Counted from the stretch's first letter, positions 20,685-31,565 are shown. The stretch is DNA of 64,000 nucleotides from Odontocerum albicorne (GCA_949825065.1 OX463841.1:16879064-16943063); one strand, 5' to 3'. Numbers and translations: made by a program. Notes: a model not told the origin generated them from the sequence alone.

Positions 20685-21637
20685 GGAGGCATATCCAGAA
20701 ACTAAGTGTACTGAATTTTTGTAGGTTACAATTTTTTTTATTTAAACAAAAAAATTACGTGGTTACCGTAGTACATATGTAAGCTATTTTTCGACATAGT
20801 CACCATTCCTCTCAATGCAGGTGGTGAAGCGGGGTATCAACTTTTTGATGCCTTCCTCGAAGTAGTTTCCCGCCAACCCCTCCGTCCACTTCTCCACCTC
20901 CTTCTTTACCTCCTCGTCGGTTGAAAACCTTTTTCCACCCATGTGCAGCTTCAGGGAGGTAAAGAGATAGTAATCTGAAGGTGCTAGGTCAGGGGAATGC
21001 GCGGGATGGTTCAGGACATCCCATTTTAACGAGGCGAGCAGTTCCTTCGTGGCGTTGGCCGTTTGTGGTCTTGCATTGTCGTGCAGCAGGCAGACTCCCT
21101 TTGCCAGCATGCCTCTCCTCTTGTTCTGAATCGCCCTCCGCAATTTTTTTTGGGTCTCACAGTATCTTGCAGAGTTGATGGTCTCCCCTTGAGGCATATA
21201 TTCAATTAAAATTATGCCTTGACAGTCCCAAAACACGGATGCCATGATTTTCTTGGCAAAAATGGTGGTTTTGAACTTTTTGGCGGAGGGTGAAGAGGTG
21301 TGACGCCACTGTTGAGACTACCTTTTGGTTTCAGACGTGTAGTGTGCAACCCAAGTTTCATCTCCAGTAACGATGGAGCGGAGAAATTCATCTCCATGGA
21401 GTTTGCAGCACCTCAAAAACTCTTGCCTTTTTACAAAATTTCGCACTTGGCGGGAGATTGGTTTGACATTTTTCACAAAACGTGTTGTCGCGTCGACACT
21501 TCTCAACGTACTGACCTCAAACCAGTCTCATTGTGGAGGGGAAGGGTCAGGCTACACGGAAGTGTAGCCAACATGTCGAAAATAAAATCCATCCGGTCGT
21601 GAGAGCCTCAGTACACTTACTTTCTGGATACGCCTCG
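20685..21637 (-). mobile_element. mariner-A copy 2, internally deleted
   Basis: 953 bp. Ends: ggaggcatatccagaaacta and, inverted, cgaggcgtatccagaaagta. The right flank is TA (21638-21639); the left is CA, a mutated duplication. Gene on the minus strand. Same deletion class as 4651-5598 and 51130-52083. Confidence 0.85.
20784..21500 (-). pseudogene. mariner-A transposase, catalytic part
   Basis: The frame at 20784-21245 (153 residues) runs from FWDCQGIILIEYMPQGETIN to the true C-terminus TCIERNGDYVEK, with LLHDNARPQT (H to Q change) and SPDLAPSDYYLF, D34D. The upstream part with the first Asp (IVTGDETWVAHYTSETKR) lies in a second frame at 21318-21506, so at least one frameshift separates them. 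No N-terminal DNA-binding domain. Confidence 0.85.
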
Positions 21638-21699
21638 TACATAATTTATGAAAAACAATATGTAATTTAAAGAGGACACACAATTTATATGTATCTGTT

Positions 21700-21790
21700 T
21701 TCATTCATATTCACAATTTATATGTATTTGTTGCCTTTTATTTGTCGTGTCCCCAGTAAACTAGGCTTTTGCCTGTATCTTTCTGAGACT
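21700..21790 (+). repeat. R-C repeat fragment
   Basis: ttgtcgtgtccccagtaaac then taggcttttgcctgtatctt is the core shared with 31955-32125, 43179-43340 and 52380-52510 (minus). Confidence 0.65.
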
Positions 21791-21794
21791 TTTG

Positions 21795-22140
21795 CGCTGT
21801 ATATTTGTTTTATTCCTTGTGAATGGTCTTTTTCATCTTGCTTAACACAGCAGTCTTGAGTTCACACTCATCCCTAATCACTTTATTCCGTATTCCTTCA
21901 GACATTTTTTTTAAATAATAGATGTATCCAAAGTCATAGGTATCCTTATGCCTTCGAATAATAGACGGAAAAAGTGCCTGTGTCTTTCGAGGGGAGTAGC
22001 CAAGCGCGGGGTTCGAACCGACGACCTTCCGCACGGAAGTCCAGTGCGTTACCGCGCCGCGATGCACCTCACAATTGCTGCAGTATTCTTAGTGCACGCA
22101 TTTCTAAACCATTTATTCAGCTCTTTTTTCCACGTTTAAT
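21795..22140 (-). pseudogene. RTE-like RT relic interrupted by SINE-1
   Basis: The reverse strand carries the RT pieces with cacagcagtcttgagttcac, ctaatcactttattccgtat (left of the SINE) and attcttagtgcacgcatttc, taaaccatttattcagctc (right of it). It parallels 53985-54130 plus, where the same order is unbroken. Confidence 0.6.
21920..22070 (-). mobile_element. tRNA-derived SINE-1, nested in an RTE relic
   Basis: Reverse complement of SINE-1: tail aagtcataggtatccttatg, B-box complement gggttcgaacc at about 22010-22020, head complement gttaccgcgccgcgatgca. Confidence 0.75.
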
Positions 22141-22544
22141 TTCCATACATCGAAGTTGGTACTCTTACAAAATCACCTTGGCAGATTTTGATACTGTCGA
22201 TGTTTGAAATTTATCTTTTGTGATTTGTCTCTTTTCTACTTCGCAAAAAGCCAATCGGTTACAGCCAACACCCACTGACGAGATCGCGTATGCCGAGGCC
22301 ACACTACTAGAACTGTAAAATGACCCATGCACACAAGACAATTTATTTTTCCGACTCGATACGACTCATTAAGTGATTATATTATTACGAAAACACTACT
22401 AAATATGGTCTATGACCAGGCCAGGCCTGTTTACAATGTACGTTATACTGTTAGTTGATTGGAAGGAATTTACATTTGTTAATTAACTCGAGATATTTGT
22501 ACAATATATTATATTATATTAATATATACACATACATACTATCA
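22141..22544. other. No gene recognised
   Basis: Includes gccgaggccacact (about 22290), which also occurs near 34610 and may be the end of an undefined repeat. Confidence 0.5.
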
Positions 22545-22615
22545 CGCTGTCTCCCTGCCGTTCTAGGCAGAGAGGAGAAAGGGTCAGGCCTTCGTATCGC
22601 GACATATACATTTCG
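22545..22615 (-). pseudogene. RTE-like 3' tip
   Basis: catactatcacgctgtctcc, ggcagagaggagaaagg and cttcgtatcgcgacatata match the terminal segment of the RTE-like family in reverse. Confidence 0.5.
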
Positions 22616-22619
22616 CTTC

Positions 22620-23276
22620 TTATATTAATATTCTACTCTAGAAATTTGAAAAAACCTTTTTTTTTTTCATATTCCTCAAGTTTAGACCTTTAAAAATATG
22701 TTCTCAAAAGGAAATTTAAAAATTCTCAATATTTACGAAGTTATAGCTATAAATGAGGCAGCAATTACGCCGCACCGGAATGACTCTGATAATAATCTCA
22801 AAATTTTAAATGCGTTTTTCTCGAAACTACTTTTTTCGACCTGGTCGACATAAAATATCAAGTTCTATTCGACCGATTACCTTCAAATTTAGTATGAAAC
22901 TTAGATAAATGTTTTTATATCGCCCCTATCTTGGAAAATTCAAAACTATTTTTAAAAAATAAAAAAAACAATAGAATCTTCTTTCAGACTGCCGCCATTT
23001 TACGATTGTTTTTAATCTTTGGTACCAACTATAACCACATTATTTCTTATTACGAAACTATGTATGATTTTTGTTTCAGATTTACGAAAGGGTTTCAATC
23101 ATGTCGACCAGTTCACCCCCTTTTTTTTTACGACAAAATATAACAGCTGATAACATCTTGAATTAAAAAAAATGTACATTCTCAAATCATCAATAAACAA
23201 TCTGTAAAAAAATGTATGGTAAAAATATTTTTGTTTTTTTTAATTTTGTCTTAAAAACGCGCCTCTAGAGTAGAAT
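22620..23276. mobile_element. TIR element of unknown superfamily
   Basis: Ends atattctactctagaaattt and, inverted, atattctactctagaggcgc. About 650 bp; the inside is AT-rich without a clear gene. The target duplication was not determined. Confidence 0.5.
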
Positions 23277-23289
23277 ATCCCCTTAATAC

Positions 23290-23528
23290 ACTTTTTATAC
23301 CATACCTACGATTTTCTTTCTTTCGAAATATACTTTCCATGGTCTGTATCTCATATACCTTCCATTAATATTCACACTTTATAATTTTTTTGTTTGTCTT
23401 TCCTTTCATTCCTTCCACATGCTCAAACAATCTCAGAGTGTTCTTCATTTAACTTAACACATCAGTTTTAATTTCACATTAATCACTTTATTCCGTATTC
23501 TGCCATACATTGCCAATTTATTCAGCTC
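23290..23528 (-). pseudogene. RTE-like RT fragment
   Basis: Reverse strand with cacatcagttttaatttcac, atcactttattccgtattct and ccaatttattcagctcc, parallel to 21850-22130. Confidence 0.55.
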
Positions 23529-23793
23529 CTATTAGTCTTTGCCTACATCAACAATGCACCAACATACTGTTGTGAGTTATCCTATTAGTCTTTGCCTACA
23601 TCAACAATGCACCAACATACTGTTGTGAGTTATCCTATTAGTCTTTGCCTACATCAACAATGCACCAACATACTGTTGTGAGTTATCCTATTAGTCTTTG
23701 CCTACATCAACAATGCACCAACATACTGTTGTGAGTTATCCTATTAGTCTTTGCCTACATCAACAATGCACCAACATACTGTTGTGACTTATC
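23529..23793. repeat. Five tandem copies of a 53-bp unit
   Basis: Unit starts ctattagtctttgcctacat and ends gttgtgagttatc; copies begin at 23529, 23582, 23635, 23688 and 23741. The units are almost identical (the last has gacttatc), so the expansion is recent. It arises at the broken end of an RTE fragment. Confidence 0.95.
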
Positions 23794-24482
23794 ATCTTAC
23801 CGGCTTTTGATTCTGTACGGTTCGAGTATATTTGTTTTAGTTGTCTTCTCCATCTGCATCGTGTGTTCGTTCTTATTAAATTGTTGCGTGTTCATCCGGA
23901 GACTGTGGTCGCAATGAATACCATGAAGCGGCGCTTATGGCATATATACACGCACTTGCCTGATGCAATCAGGTCCGACTTCCTAGAACTCGGGTACTGA
24001 ACTGAGGTCATCTTGGCTATCAGGGACCCGGGGTTCCCACGTTAGGGTTCTCCGGCTTTGGTGTCAATCGGGGATTAATTTGCTCCAGCTACTGGCTGGA
24101 GTTGCACTGATTGCATTGATCTAATCGTCTTCAATAATTAACGAGAACCAGACGTTTAGGATTATTTATGGCTTTATAAGGAATTTCCCACGGAAGACGT
24201 TGAGGTAATGCCATGATGTTTAATTAAAAAAGCAGCGTTTTTTTGTATTTAATGACGTTTTATTAATGATGAATTGGATTTGATAATTAATTTGAAATGG
24301 TTTTAGAAAAGGGAAAAAGGGGAAGTAAATGTAATATATGGAAGAGTAATAAAAGATTGGAGCTAGCTGAGGAATTTTACTATTTGGGTAGTATTTTCTC
24401 ATAAATGAAAATTTAAGGGGGATATCGAACGGCGTGTAGCGATAAAAAATAAAGTCAATAAGACATTAAACAATATATGGTA
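23794..24482. other. Apparently single-copy sequence
   Basis: Higher GC at 23870-24130 and not matching any repeat in the window. No open frame of note. Confidence 0.4.
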
Positions 24483-24484
24483 TA

Positions 24485-24525
24485 CAGTACCCGACGGTAA
24501 TTAATACACATCGGGCTTAATAAAA
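24485..24525 (+). mobile_element. M1 MITE, left end only
   Basis: cagtacccgacggtaattaa then tacacatcgggcttaa, flanked by TA on the left, matches the terminus of the element at 39285-40016. The right end is missing. Confidence 0.65.
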
Positions 24526-24838
24526 ACTCATTTTCGTCGTGATGGTGACAGTTCTACTTTTCCATATATTTTCCAGCTTTGACATAAGTTTTTTGCTATT
24601 CCAGTTCTTTTCACCTCAGCCTAGTATCTTCTATTGTTGGTAATAATAAAGCCTACGTAAATATGTTAAGAGTAAGTAACCACTTCCTGAGCATGATTCA
24701 TATTATTTGGTTGTTATCTTGGTAATGCAGTGTTTTAATTTTCCGTGGTCTTCTACACCGCAGTAGTTTGCTATCTCATTTTCTAAACTGTACACCATGC
24801 TGCCGATCTACACCTAACAAATGTTGAGCTACGCCTTA
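24526..24838. other. No gene recognised
   Basis: AT-rich, no supported feature. Confidence 0.5.
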
Positions 24839-24840
24839 TA

Positions 24841-25760
24841 CTACCTTGATCAAAAAGTTTTAGGACTTTATACATAAAATCTAAAATACAAGTTTATTCA
24901 TCAAAATCGATATGGTCCCCTTCAAAGTACTCCCCATCGACTGCAACGCACTTACGCCAGCGCTTGATCCAATCCTCGAAACACCGCTGGTACTCAATTT
25001 TCGGTATGTCTATCAGAGCCGTCTTCGATTTTTTCATGACATCCTCTCGGGTGATGTAACGCGTTCCACGAAGCGGTTTTTTAAGTCGGTTGGACAGGAA
25101 AAAGTCGCAGGGAACCAGATTCAAAGGCTGCTGGATAATATTCGTGTTGTTTTTGGTCAAAAAATCATGTAAATCATGTCTTTCGCGATTTCAACGCGGT
25201 CCTTTTTTTGCATGAAATTGAGGTCTTTCGGCACCAGTTTTGCAGCGACACGTCTGAGGCCCAACTCACTGACCAAAATGTCTTGAGCGGATCCATAAGC
25301 GGTGTTTAAGTCCTCTCTCAGCTCTCTGATGGTCAATTTACGGTTTTCGGCCAACATTTCTTTGATTTTATCGATGTTTTCATCGGTTTTCGACTGCCAC
25401 TGCGTTCGTCATCCTCGACCGACTCACGACCACTTCTGAAGCGTTCGTGTCACCGAAAAACACTTCTCCAACATTTCCAAGGTCTGCGGACCGTTAAATC
25501 CGTTTTTCACACAAAATTTAATGCAAACTCGTTGATGCACAGTTGATGAAATTTTCAAACTTGTAAAAAATCGAAAACACGCACAAAGGTAGATGTACTC
25601 AGTACAGCGTAACTTTTACAAATGTCAAGCTATGACGCTGAAATTTGAAGGGAAGTGTCAATAATAGATGTGGTAACCTAACAGCAACAAAAAAGAATTC
25701 CAATCGGGTGACTGATAGCGTCACACGGTGGCCGGTCCTAAAACTTTTTGATCAAGGTAG
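24841..25760 (-). mobile_element. mariner-C derivative 1 (920 bp)
   Basis: Ends ctaccttgatcaaaaagttt and its exact inverse at 25735-25760, flanked by TA at 24839-24840 and 25761-25762. Minus-strand transposase pieces: 24894-25160 ends in FEGDHIDFDE and includes KNNTNIIQQP, LVPCDFFLSNRLKKPLRG and IPKIEYQRCFEDWIKRW; 25157-25357 carries MLAENRKLTIRELREDLNTA and GLRRVAAKLVPKDL. The central catalytic part (first and second Asp) is deleted. The P-C-D of SPDLxPCD survives but the SPD part is changed. Confidence 0.85.
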
Positions 25761-25762
25761 TA

Positions 25763-26474
25763 TGTTAAAATAATAATTTGTTCGTAAAGAAATTTCATAT
25801 TTTTAGATCAAATTCAAACGCAAAATTTTACCGAATGCTCGTGGATCATGATTTTCAATATTTTCAGTATATCAGCAGTCTCTCGTATCGTGGAAAATGC
25901 TGGTATTATCGATAAAAAACCTTAATTTGTTCGTCATAATTAGTAATCAGCCTTCTAGAGCGGACGCCATCTTCGAGTTACGTATCACCATTATGGATGT
26001 TTTAAAACCATATTTTACACACACGATCGCTTACTGCAGGCATAGTCGCCACACTGTAGGTAAATATTGTATTATTTTTGGTTTGTGTCAATTTTTTTCT
26101 TCGCGTTATTAAAATAAGCACCATATACCGAAAAACAACTTTTTTATTTTATCTTCAAAATTACGCTTAAAATAACGCTCTAGCTATTTGGATAAGCAAT
26201 GATTGAAAATGCGCTGAACTATTACCTTTCATAATGATAAACATTCAGGGCACGTTTGGAATCAAATAGTTAGTTGGAATAACAACGAAAATTTTGTCCT
26301 AATCACATCTATCCAAGAATTACGAAACTGCTTTCTGGACAACCCAATACTTCATCTCTTTTGACGCGTCTTGTGGAAGTAAAACGCGATATTTTAAAAA
26401 ATGACTACTGTTAGTTAATTCTAGTATTGAAATATCTTCATCACCGTTTTCTGGGTATTACGCAGAATTAATTT
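25763..26474. other. No gene recognised
   Basis: A 71-residue frame at 25897-26112 is not supported as a gene. Confidence 0.5.
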
Positions 26475-26560
26475 TAATGATAATTTATATAGCGCAGTTT
26501 AGATAGCAGACTCTCCTAAATGACTCTCCAAGTGTTAATTTGAATATTTAATAACGTTTT
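26475..26560 (-). repeat. SINE-2 fragment
   Basis: taatttatatagcgcagttt then agactctcctaaatgactct matches the SINE-2 end in reverse. Confidence 0.5.
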
Positions 26561-26655
26561 TATTACATATGAATTTTGACTTCCTATCAAAAAGTTATCG
26601 TAATTCTTTGTGGGTGAGTCACCTACCTTTGCACGTCATTTTTTCTTCCATACAT

Positions 26656-27516
26656 TTGGACATAATTGAATGCGTGCCGCGAATAAGGTCGTAACTAACA
26701 TTTTTTCAAAATCCAGTTTTTTGTGAAATAACGTGCTATGAGGTTACGCCCTTCGTCCCCTCTATAAAAATATTCTCTATCTATTTCGTTTCTACTGATA
26801 AGCCAACATTGGCGTTGGATTTTTGCGCGTGCTCAGTGAAATAACGTGGTTTCAAGTATCAACATGTTTGGAGAGGCGCCCGTCGTTCACTCTGCTAGTG
26901 TAACATAATTTCGGTAAAAAAAGACAAGCAAGGTTTGCAGAATGGTCAGATAATAAACGGAAGAAACTAAGTGGAATAACGTGGTTTCAAGTATCAACAT
27001 GTCTGGAGAGGCGCCCGTCGTTCACTCTGCTAGTGTAACATAATTTCGGTAAAAAACGACAAGCAAGGATTGCAGAATGGTCAGATAATAAACGGAAGAA
27101 ACTGAGAAACAGCAAGCAATCCTATATAAGCAGAAAAGGCAAATAAGTAACGAATAAAATAAGACCAGAAGAGGTTAGTGGAATAACGTGGTAACTAACG
27201 TACATTATTGATTTTTCATATAAAAGTTGTAACAACAAAACTTGTTTTTTTTTAATTTAAGAGTTGTGGAATAACGTAACTGCATTCACGGACCACGTTA
27301 TTCCACATTTTTATAGTGTTTTTCATGTTTTTTTTGTTGTTTTGAATATAGTTTGGTAATTTTTTATTTTTAAGTGAAGTGTGTGTATGAAAATATATCT
27401 TTTGATTAAAAAAAACTATTAAAATGTTGACACTTAATAAAAAAAGTATTTTTCTTGAATACTGTAAAATACAAGTTTTGTTAGTTACCACCTTATTCGC
27501 GGCACCTATTCAATTG
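26656..27516. mobile_element. TIR element with internal 135-bp duplication
   Basis: Ends aattgaatgcgtgccgcgaa and, inverted, aattgaataggtgccgcgaa, followed on both sides by taaggt-g-taactaac. About 860 bp. Inside, a 135-bp unit (starting ataacgtggtttcaagtatc) is repeated in tandem at 26841 and 26976 with few differences. The phrase tggaataacgt recurs several times. No protein is recognised and the superfamily is unknown. Confidence 0.65.
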
Positions 27517-27786
27517 TTCTTCAAAAATTAAACATATGGTCCATTATTATTGGGATCAGGTTTGTCTCTAGAAGTATTCGTTGCGCAATCGTGATCTGAG
27601 AGATTGTACGTTGCAAACCCAGAAAAAATATTGAAAGGTATCAGCTTTCGCCACATGCGGCGTATCAGGTCTTATCTAACCGCGAAGTTGCCTTGCCTTA
27701 TTCACTCACGCAGAACTGAGGTAGTATTGTGTTTTACCTACTTGGGTACATCTCGTTAGAGCAAAGACTCCCAAAGTGGTCTATAT

Positions 27787-28496
27787 CAGTGTTCCCCAAC
27801 CTTTTTAGACCTGTGGACCGGTAAAAAAAGGTAAATTTTTTCGCGGACCACTAATACTGAAATAAAAATGGTTTTTTTATTTAATATTTTTTTAATCTTA
27901 TATTGTGACAGATGGACATACGAGTATGTAACTATAATTAACAAATATGCATATAACAGTTAAACAATTTTAATTGTAACATTGTCTGATACAATTAAAA
28001 TTTAACAAAAACAATGGGGTTTTTTTCAACAAAGTAATGCGAAACCTGCTGTTGCATCTTTGCTAATATATTGGGTATTCTTGGTTGCAGTGCTGTCTCT
28101 GACATTATTTTACTTGTATGTACGAGTACTATTACTCTCACCGGTCCATTCCAAAATGAAAACAATTATATATTATGAAATTCTTGGAAATATATTTAGG
28201 TAGGGTTTTGCATCCGAGTTCACTATCCAAGAGCAAATATTTCCGTTCTCCCTAAGTGTATCTGAGAAGATTTATGACTGTCCATTCTGAGAAAACCAGC
28301 GACCATCGTGTCGCATTATCATACCAATTATATTTGTTTAACAATGACTAAAAATACAAGTCAACGTGCAAGCGAAAAAATCCTATATTTAATATTTTTG
28401 CATGGCGAATTTCTTGAAATTTGACATACTGTTTGCGGCCCAGCGGAAAGTCTGCAGCCCGGCACCGGGCCGCGGACCACCGGTTGGGGAACACTG
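27787..28496. mobile_element. hAT non-autonomous element 3
   Basis: 710 bp with perfect 8-bp duplications gtctatat (27779-27786, 28497-28504). Ends cagtgttccccaaccttttt and, inverted, cagtgttccccaaccggtgg. The interior subterminal sequence (ggaccggt, cggaccac) is shared in style with element 4 at 34676. No transposase. Confidence 0.9.
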
Positions 28497-28619
28497 GTCT
28501 ATATGGACCCCCATGGGTCGATTTCGACTTGCAGGGGGTCTATGCCAGCGAGGAAAGAAATTGGGGGTGCACGAGATGTAAATGGGGGTCCACGTAAGCG
28601 GATCCCATTTAAGCAGATC

Positions 28620-29058
28620 ATCATCTTATTTTCCTTTCACGGATTATTTTTTGTTCTATTTTTAATCTGTCAATTATGGAAAGATAAGAGTACAATTAAT
28701 GCTGTTGAGATACGTTGACTAAGGAAAAAATGTGGAGTGTCTGTTTGAATGAAGAGCGGGGTGAAGACATCAGAAATGAATGGATGGATAAAGTGGATGG
28801 ATAAGATGGAGAAAGCGTTAAGATGGTTTTGACACGTGGAGAAAATGAATAATGAAAGAATGTGTGCGTGGCAGAGATATACCGGGAAAAACATTACTGG
28901 ACCAAATTTCTAAAGAAGGTCAAGTGAGAAGTATGAATAATAGAAGATGTCGCATGACGAGATGTGTGAATGTGCAGGAGGCGAAAGTTGTGTGAAACGT
29001 TTGGAGATCTGTTTTTCTCTGCCTGTCGCGCAAGGGACACGGCGTGATGATATGTATG
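28620..29058 (+). pseudogene. RTE-like RT C-terminal relic
   Basis: Reads, with shifts, NAVEIR, KMEKALRWF, HVEKMNNERM, then agtgagaagtatgaataata (R-S-x-N-N-R-R) and ends with cgcaagggacacggcgtgat then the atgtatgtatg repeat. This is the R-W-F-G-H-V...R-N-R-R...Q-G-T-R-R-D-D-M tail of an RTE-like element. Confidence 0.65.
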
Positions 29059-29061
29059 TAT

Positions 29062-29150
29062 GAATTCCGAGCTAGAGCACCCTAGAAGGGAGTCTACTTT
29101 CTGAACGGCGCTGTATAAACTGTCCTTTTAGTAGTATAATCAAAATTCAA
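29062..29150 (+). repeat. SINE-2 end
   Basis: gaattccgagctagagcacc, ctagaagggagtctactttc and tgaacggcgctgtataaact match the SINE-2 terminal module. Confidence 0.65.
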
Positions 29151-29205
29151 ATATTTTGTTTTATAAACACTAGTTATTCAACTCTTATATTGTAATTGTG
29201 AGGTT

Positions 29206-29749
29206 TGTACGGCACCGGTACAAAATACTGTATCATAGGTGGATGGTTGCTACGCAATGCTCGGAGAATTTAGGTCAATTCCAAAGGCGTAGATCGGTGA
29301 GAGAAGGTAGCAGGGGGAAGAGATTCCTCTTAGGCAGGTAATATCAGGTCTCAAGTAAAACACAGTAGGCAGAGTGAACTGAGAATACAATTTATTTTGA
29401 AAAGGACCCTGAACGGTCAATCGCTCATCGCAAGCGTAATTTTTCGCCACTGCATGCGCGCACACCTCAAAATACCACAGTTTTCGGGAGTTTTGCGCAA
29501 GCAGAGACCGGCCGGCCAGCCATATAGTCCCGCGACGACCGTCCATAAGTCTCATTTCCGCTGCGGTCGCGATGCAGCGTGAGCCCAAACAAACATAAAT
29601 ATTTACGTACAAAAACCAAAAAAATATCAAATTATACACAAGATCTCTATACGCATACAAATCAAACATATACCAGAATTTACATATCAAATTACTAATA
29701 TTATGTTAACAAGAAAACAACTAAATAAGTGACGCATACGTCCGATACA
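29206..29749. mobile_element. Solo LTR-A
   Basis: 544 bp, tgtacggcaccgg to gtccgataca, with exact duplications aggtt at 29201-29205 and 29750-29754. A 146-residue minus frame here is a by-product of the LTR. Confidence 0.9.
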
Positions 29750-29754
29750 AGGTT

Positions 29755-30290
29755 GTTCTGAGAATAATATACGGGTTTAAATTATATTCATATGATTTAA
29801 TAATAATTTTCCGCTATATTCATTTACATTGTGTAACTTTTTGGTAGCACTGAATGCTTCTGTGCTATCTGATGTATGTATCTGGGTTGTGCCGTAGAAA
29901 GCTCTTATCATACCATCATCGTCCCTTCTCATGAAGTATTAATGGTGTGTTTGTTATTCCAAGTCTATTCTGGTTGTGGAATTGCTCCTGAAATTGATGA
30001 TGGCCGAGCAGATGAATCCAGAGCCGCTTCCCCTGTCTCCCAGTTCCTCTTCCTCTCTGTCTCGTCTCGCCACTCGTGCTCTAATTAGAAGGGATCGTCA
30101 AGTCGGGCAATTAAATTAGAAGCGTCGTTGATTTTATTGCTTCAGTTTATGTGGGTTCGCTGTCAAATTTAACTCTTTTGCGTCGAACACATTGAACTTT
30201 ATGGACGGAAGGACATAAACTTGACAATGGTTTTAAATAGATGTTGTCTTTTGTCATACGCTCAAACAGCTGCAAAAATTTTTCAAACCT
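29755..30290. other. Mostly single-copy; GC-richer patch at 29990-30165
   Basis: The patch holds ctaattag and aattaaatta (homeodomain-type TAATTA cores) in more complex sequence that matches no repeat here. It could be conserved non-coding DNA. No coding frame recognised. Confidence 0.3.
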
Positions 30291-30292
30291 TA

Positions 30293-30945
30293 AGGCGCGT
30301 TCTCACGGTTCAAGTTTAGTTGACTGATTCAAGTTGATCAACAAAAGCTGAATACGACTTGAATCAGTTTTTGTTTACACGTTTCAATAGAAACTGATTC
30401 AATAAACAGTTTCAATTCAATTCAGGTAAAAATGGCGTCGAAAGCATTTTCTCTTGCATCTTTATTTTTATATTTATCGAGTTGAAAGCGAACTTGACAA
30501 TCAACTTGAATTCACATGTTCACACGTTTCAAGACAGGTTTCAACTTGAAAGCAAATGGCGGATGGCCCATAACTTGAACGATAAAATTTGACTGGGTCA
30601 ATATTTTCTTGATCAACTGAAAATTTTATCAACTCTATTGAAACAAAGGTGCTCACTACAGATTTCATTAAACTTTTGTTGATCAACTTTAATCGGTCAA
30701 CTAAACTTTAATCGTGAGAACGGGCCTTGAATCTGTTTCTATTGAAACGTGTGAACAAAAAGTGATTCAAATCGTGTTCAACTTTTGTTGATCAACTTTA
30801 ATCGGTCAACTAAACTTGAACCTTGAGAACGGGCCTTGAATCAGTTTCTATTGAAACGTGTGAACAAAAACTGATTCAAGTCGTGTTCAACTTTTGTTGA
30901 TCAACTTTAATCGGTCAACTAAACTTGAATCGTGAGAACGGGCCT
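30293..30945. mobile_element. MITE with tandemly expanded right terminal repeat
   Basis: Left end aaggcgcgttctcacggttc continues as one copy of a 109-bp unit (aagtttagttgactgattca...). The right side holds the inverse unit in about 2.7 tandem copies; cttttgttgatcaactttaa begins at 30673, 30782 and 30891. It ends gtgagaacgggcct. Duplication not fixed. Confidence 0.75.
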
Positions 30946-31000
30946 GTAGAATCAAAGTCTACCATCATCTAAATCTCAATGCGCTATTTATTGTACAGTA

Positions 31001-31168
31001 AAAATAAAAAGAAAGTGGGTAAATACTAAAATAAAAAGAAAGTGGGTAAATACTAAAATAAAAAGAAAGTGGGCTAATACTAAAATAAAAAGAAAGTGGG
31101 TGAATACTAAAATTAAAAGAAAGTGGGTAATTACTAAAATAAAAAGAAAGTGGGTTAATACTAAAAAG
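31001..31168. repeat. 27-bp minisatellite
   Basis: Six copies of aaaataaaaagaaagtgggt plus aaatact; gaaagtggg at 31011, 31038, 31065, 31092, 31119 and 31146. As 27 is divisible by three, the minus strand reads as a periodic peptide (IYPLSFYFS), an artefact of the period. Confidence 0.95.
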
Positions 31169-31184
31169 AGACGAATAAATGCTG

Positions 31185-31565
31185 TACAAAGCGAACAATC
31201 AGAAGAAAACTTGGGGTGAATTTGTATGATATAATATGGAATGAATCATTAGGGGTACATGTGGATTTAAGGTTGATTGACGTGTTGAATAAACGAAGAA
31301 GAGCACTCTGCGATGGTTTGGACACGTGGAACGAATGAATTAAGAAAGCCTAACAAAACGAATATATATTGCAAATGTGAGTGGAAGGCGTGGTAGAGGA
31401 AGACCAAGGAAAGGAAGGTTAGATCAACTGAATGATATTAAAAAAAAAAAGGAATTCTAAGAATTAGAATAAATCGTTGAATATGTATGAGTAGGCGTAT
31501 GGATGTGGAAAAGTCGAAATGTGTGTATATTCATGTATGTGGAAGAGGCGAGTCCTCTCTGCCTT
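31185..31565 (+). pseudogene. RTE-like RT C-terminal relic
   Basis: gatggtttggacacgtggaa (W-F-G-H-V), gtggaaggcgtggtagagga and agaccaaggaaag (S-G-R-R-G-R-G-R-P-R-K) match the RTE-like tail at 63180 nearly word for word. Broken by stops and a run of ten A at 31441. Confidence 0.65.

Noticed and set aside
23529..23793. CRISPR-like array
   Set aside because: Units are head-to-tail 53-mers with no unique spacers, in a eukaryotic repeat setting.
29250..29690. 146-residue minus open frame
   Set aside because: Entirely inside a solo LTR-A defined by aggtt duplications; the other LTR-A copies do not preserve it.
30965..31198. Periodic protein (IYPLSFYFS repeats)
   Set aside because: Result of a 27-bp minisatellite whose period is a multiple of three.
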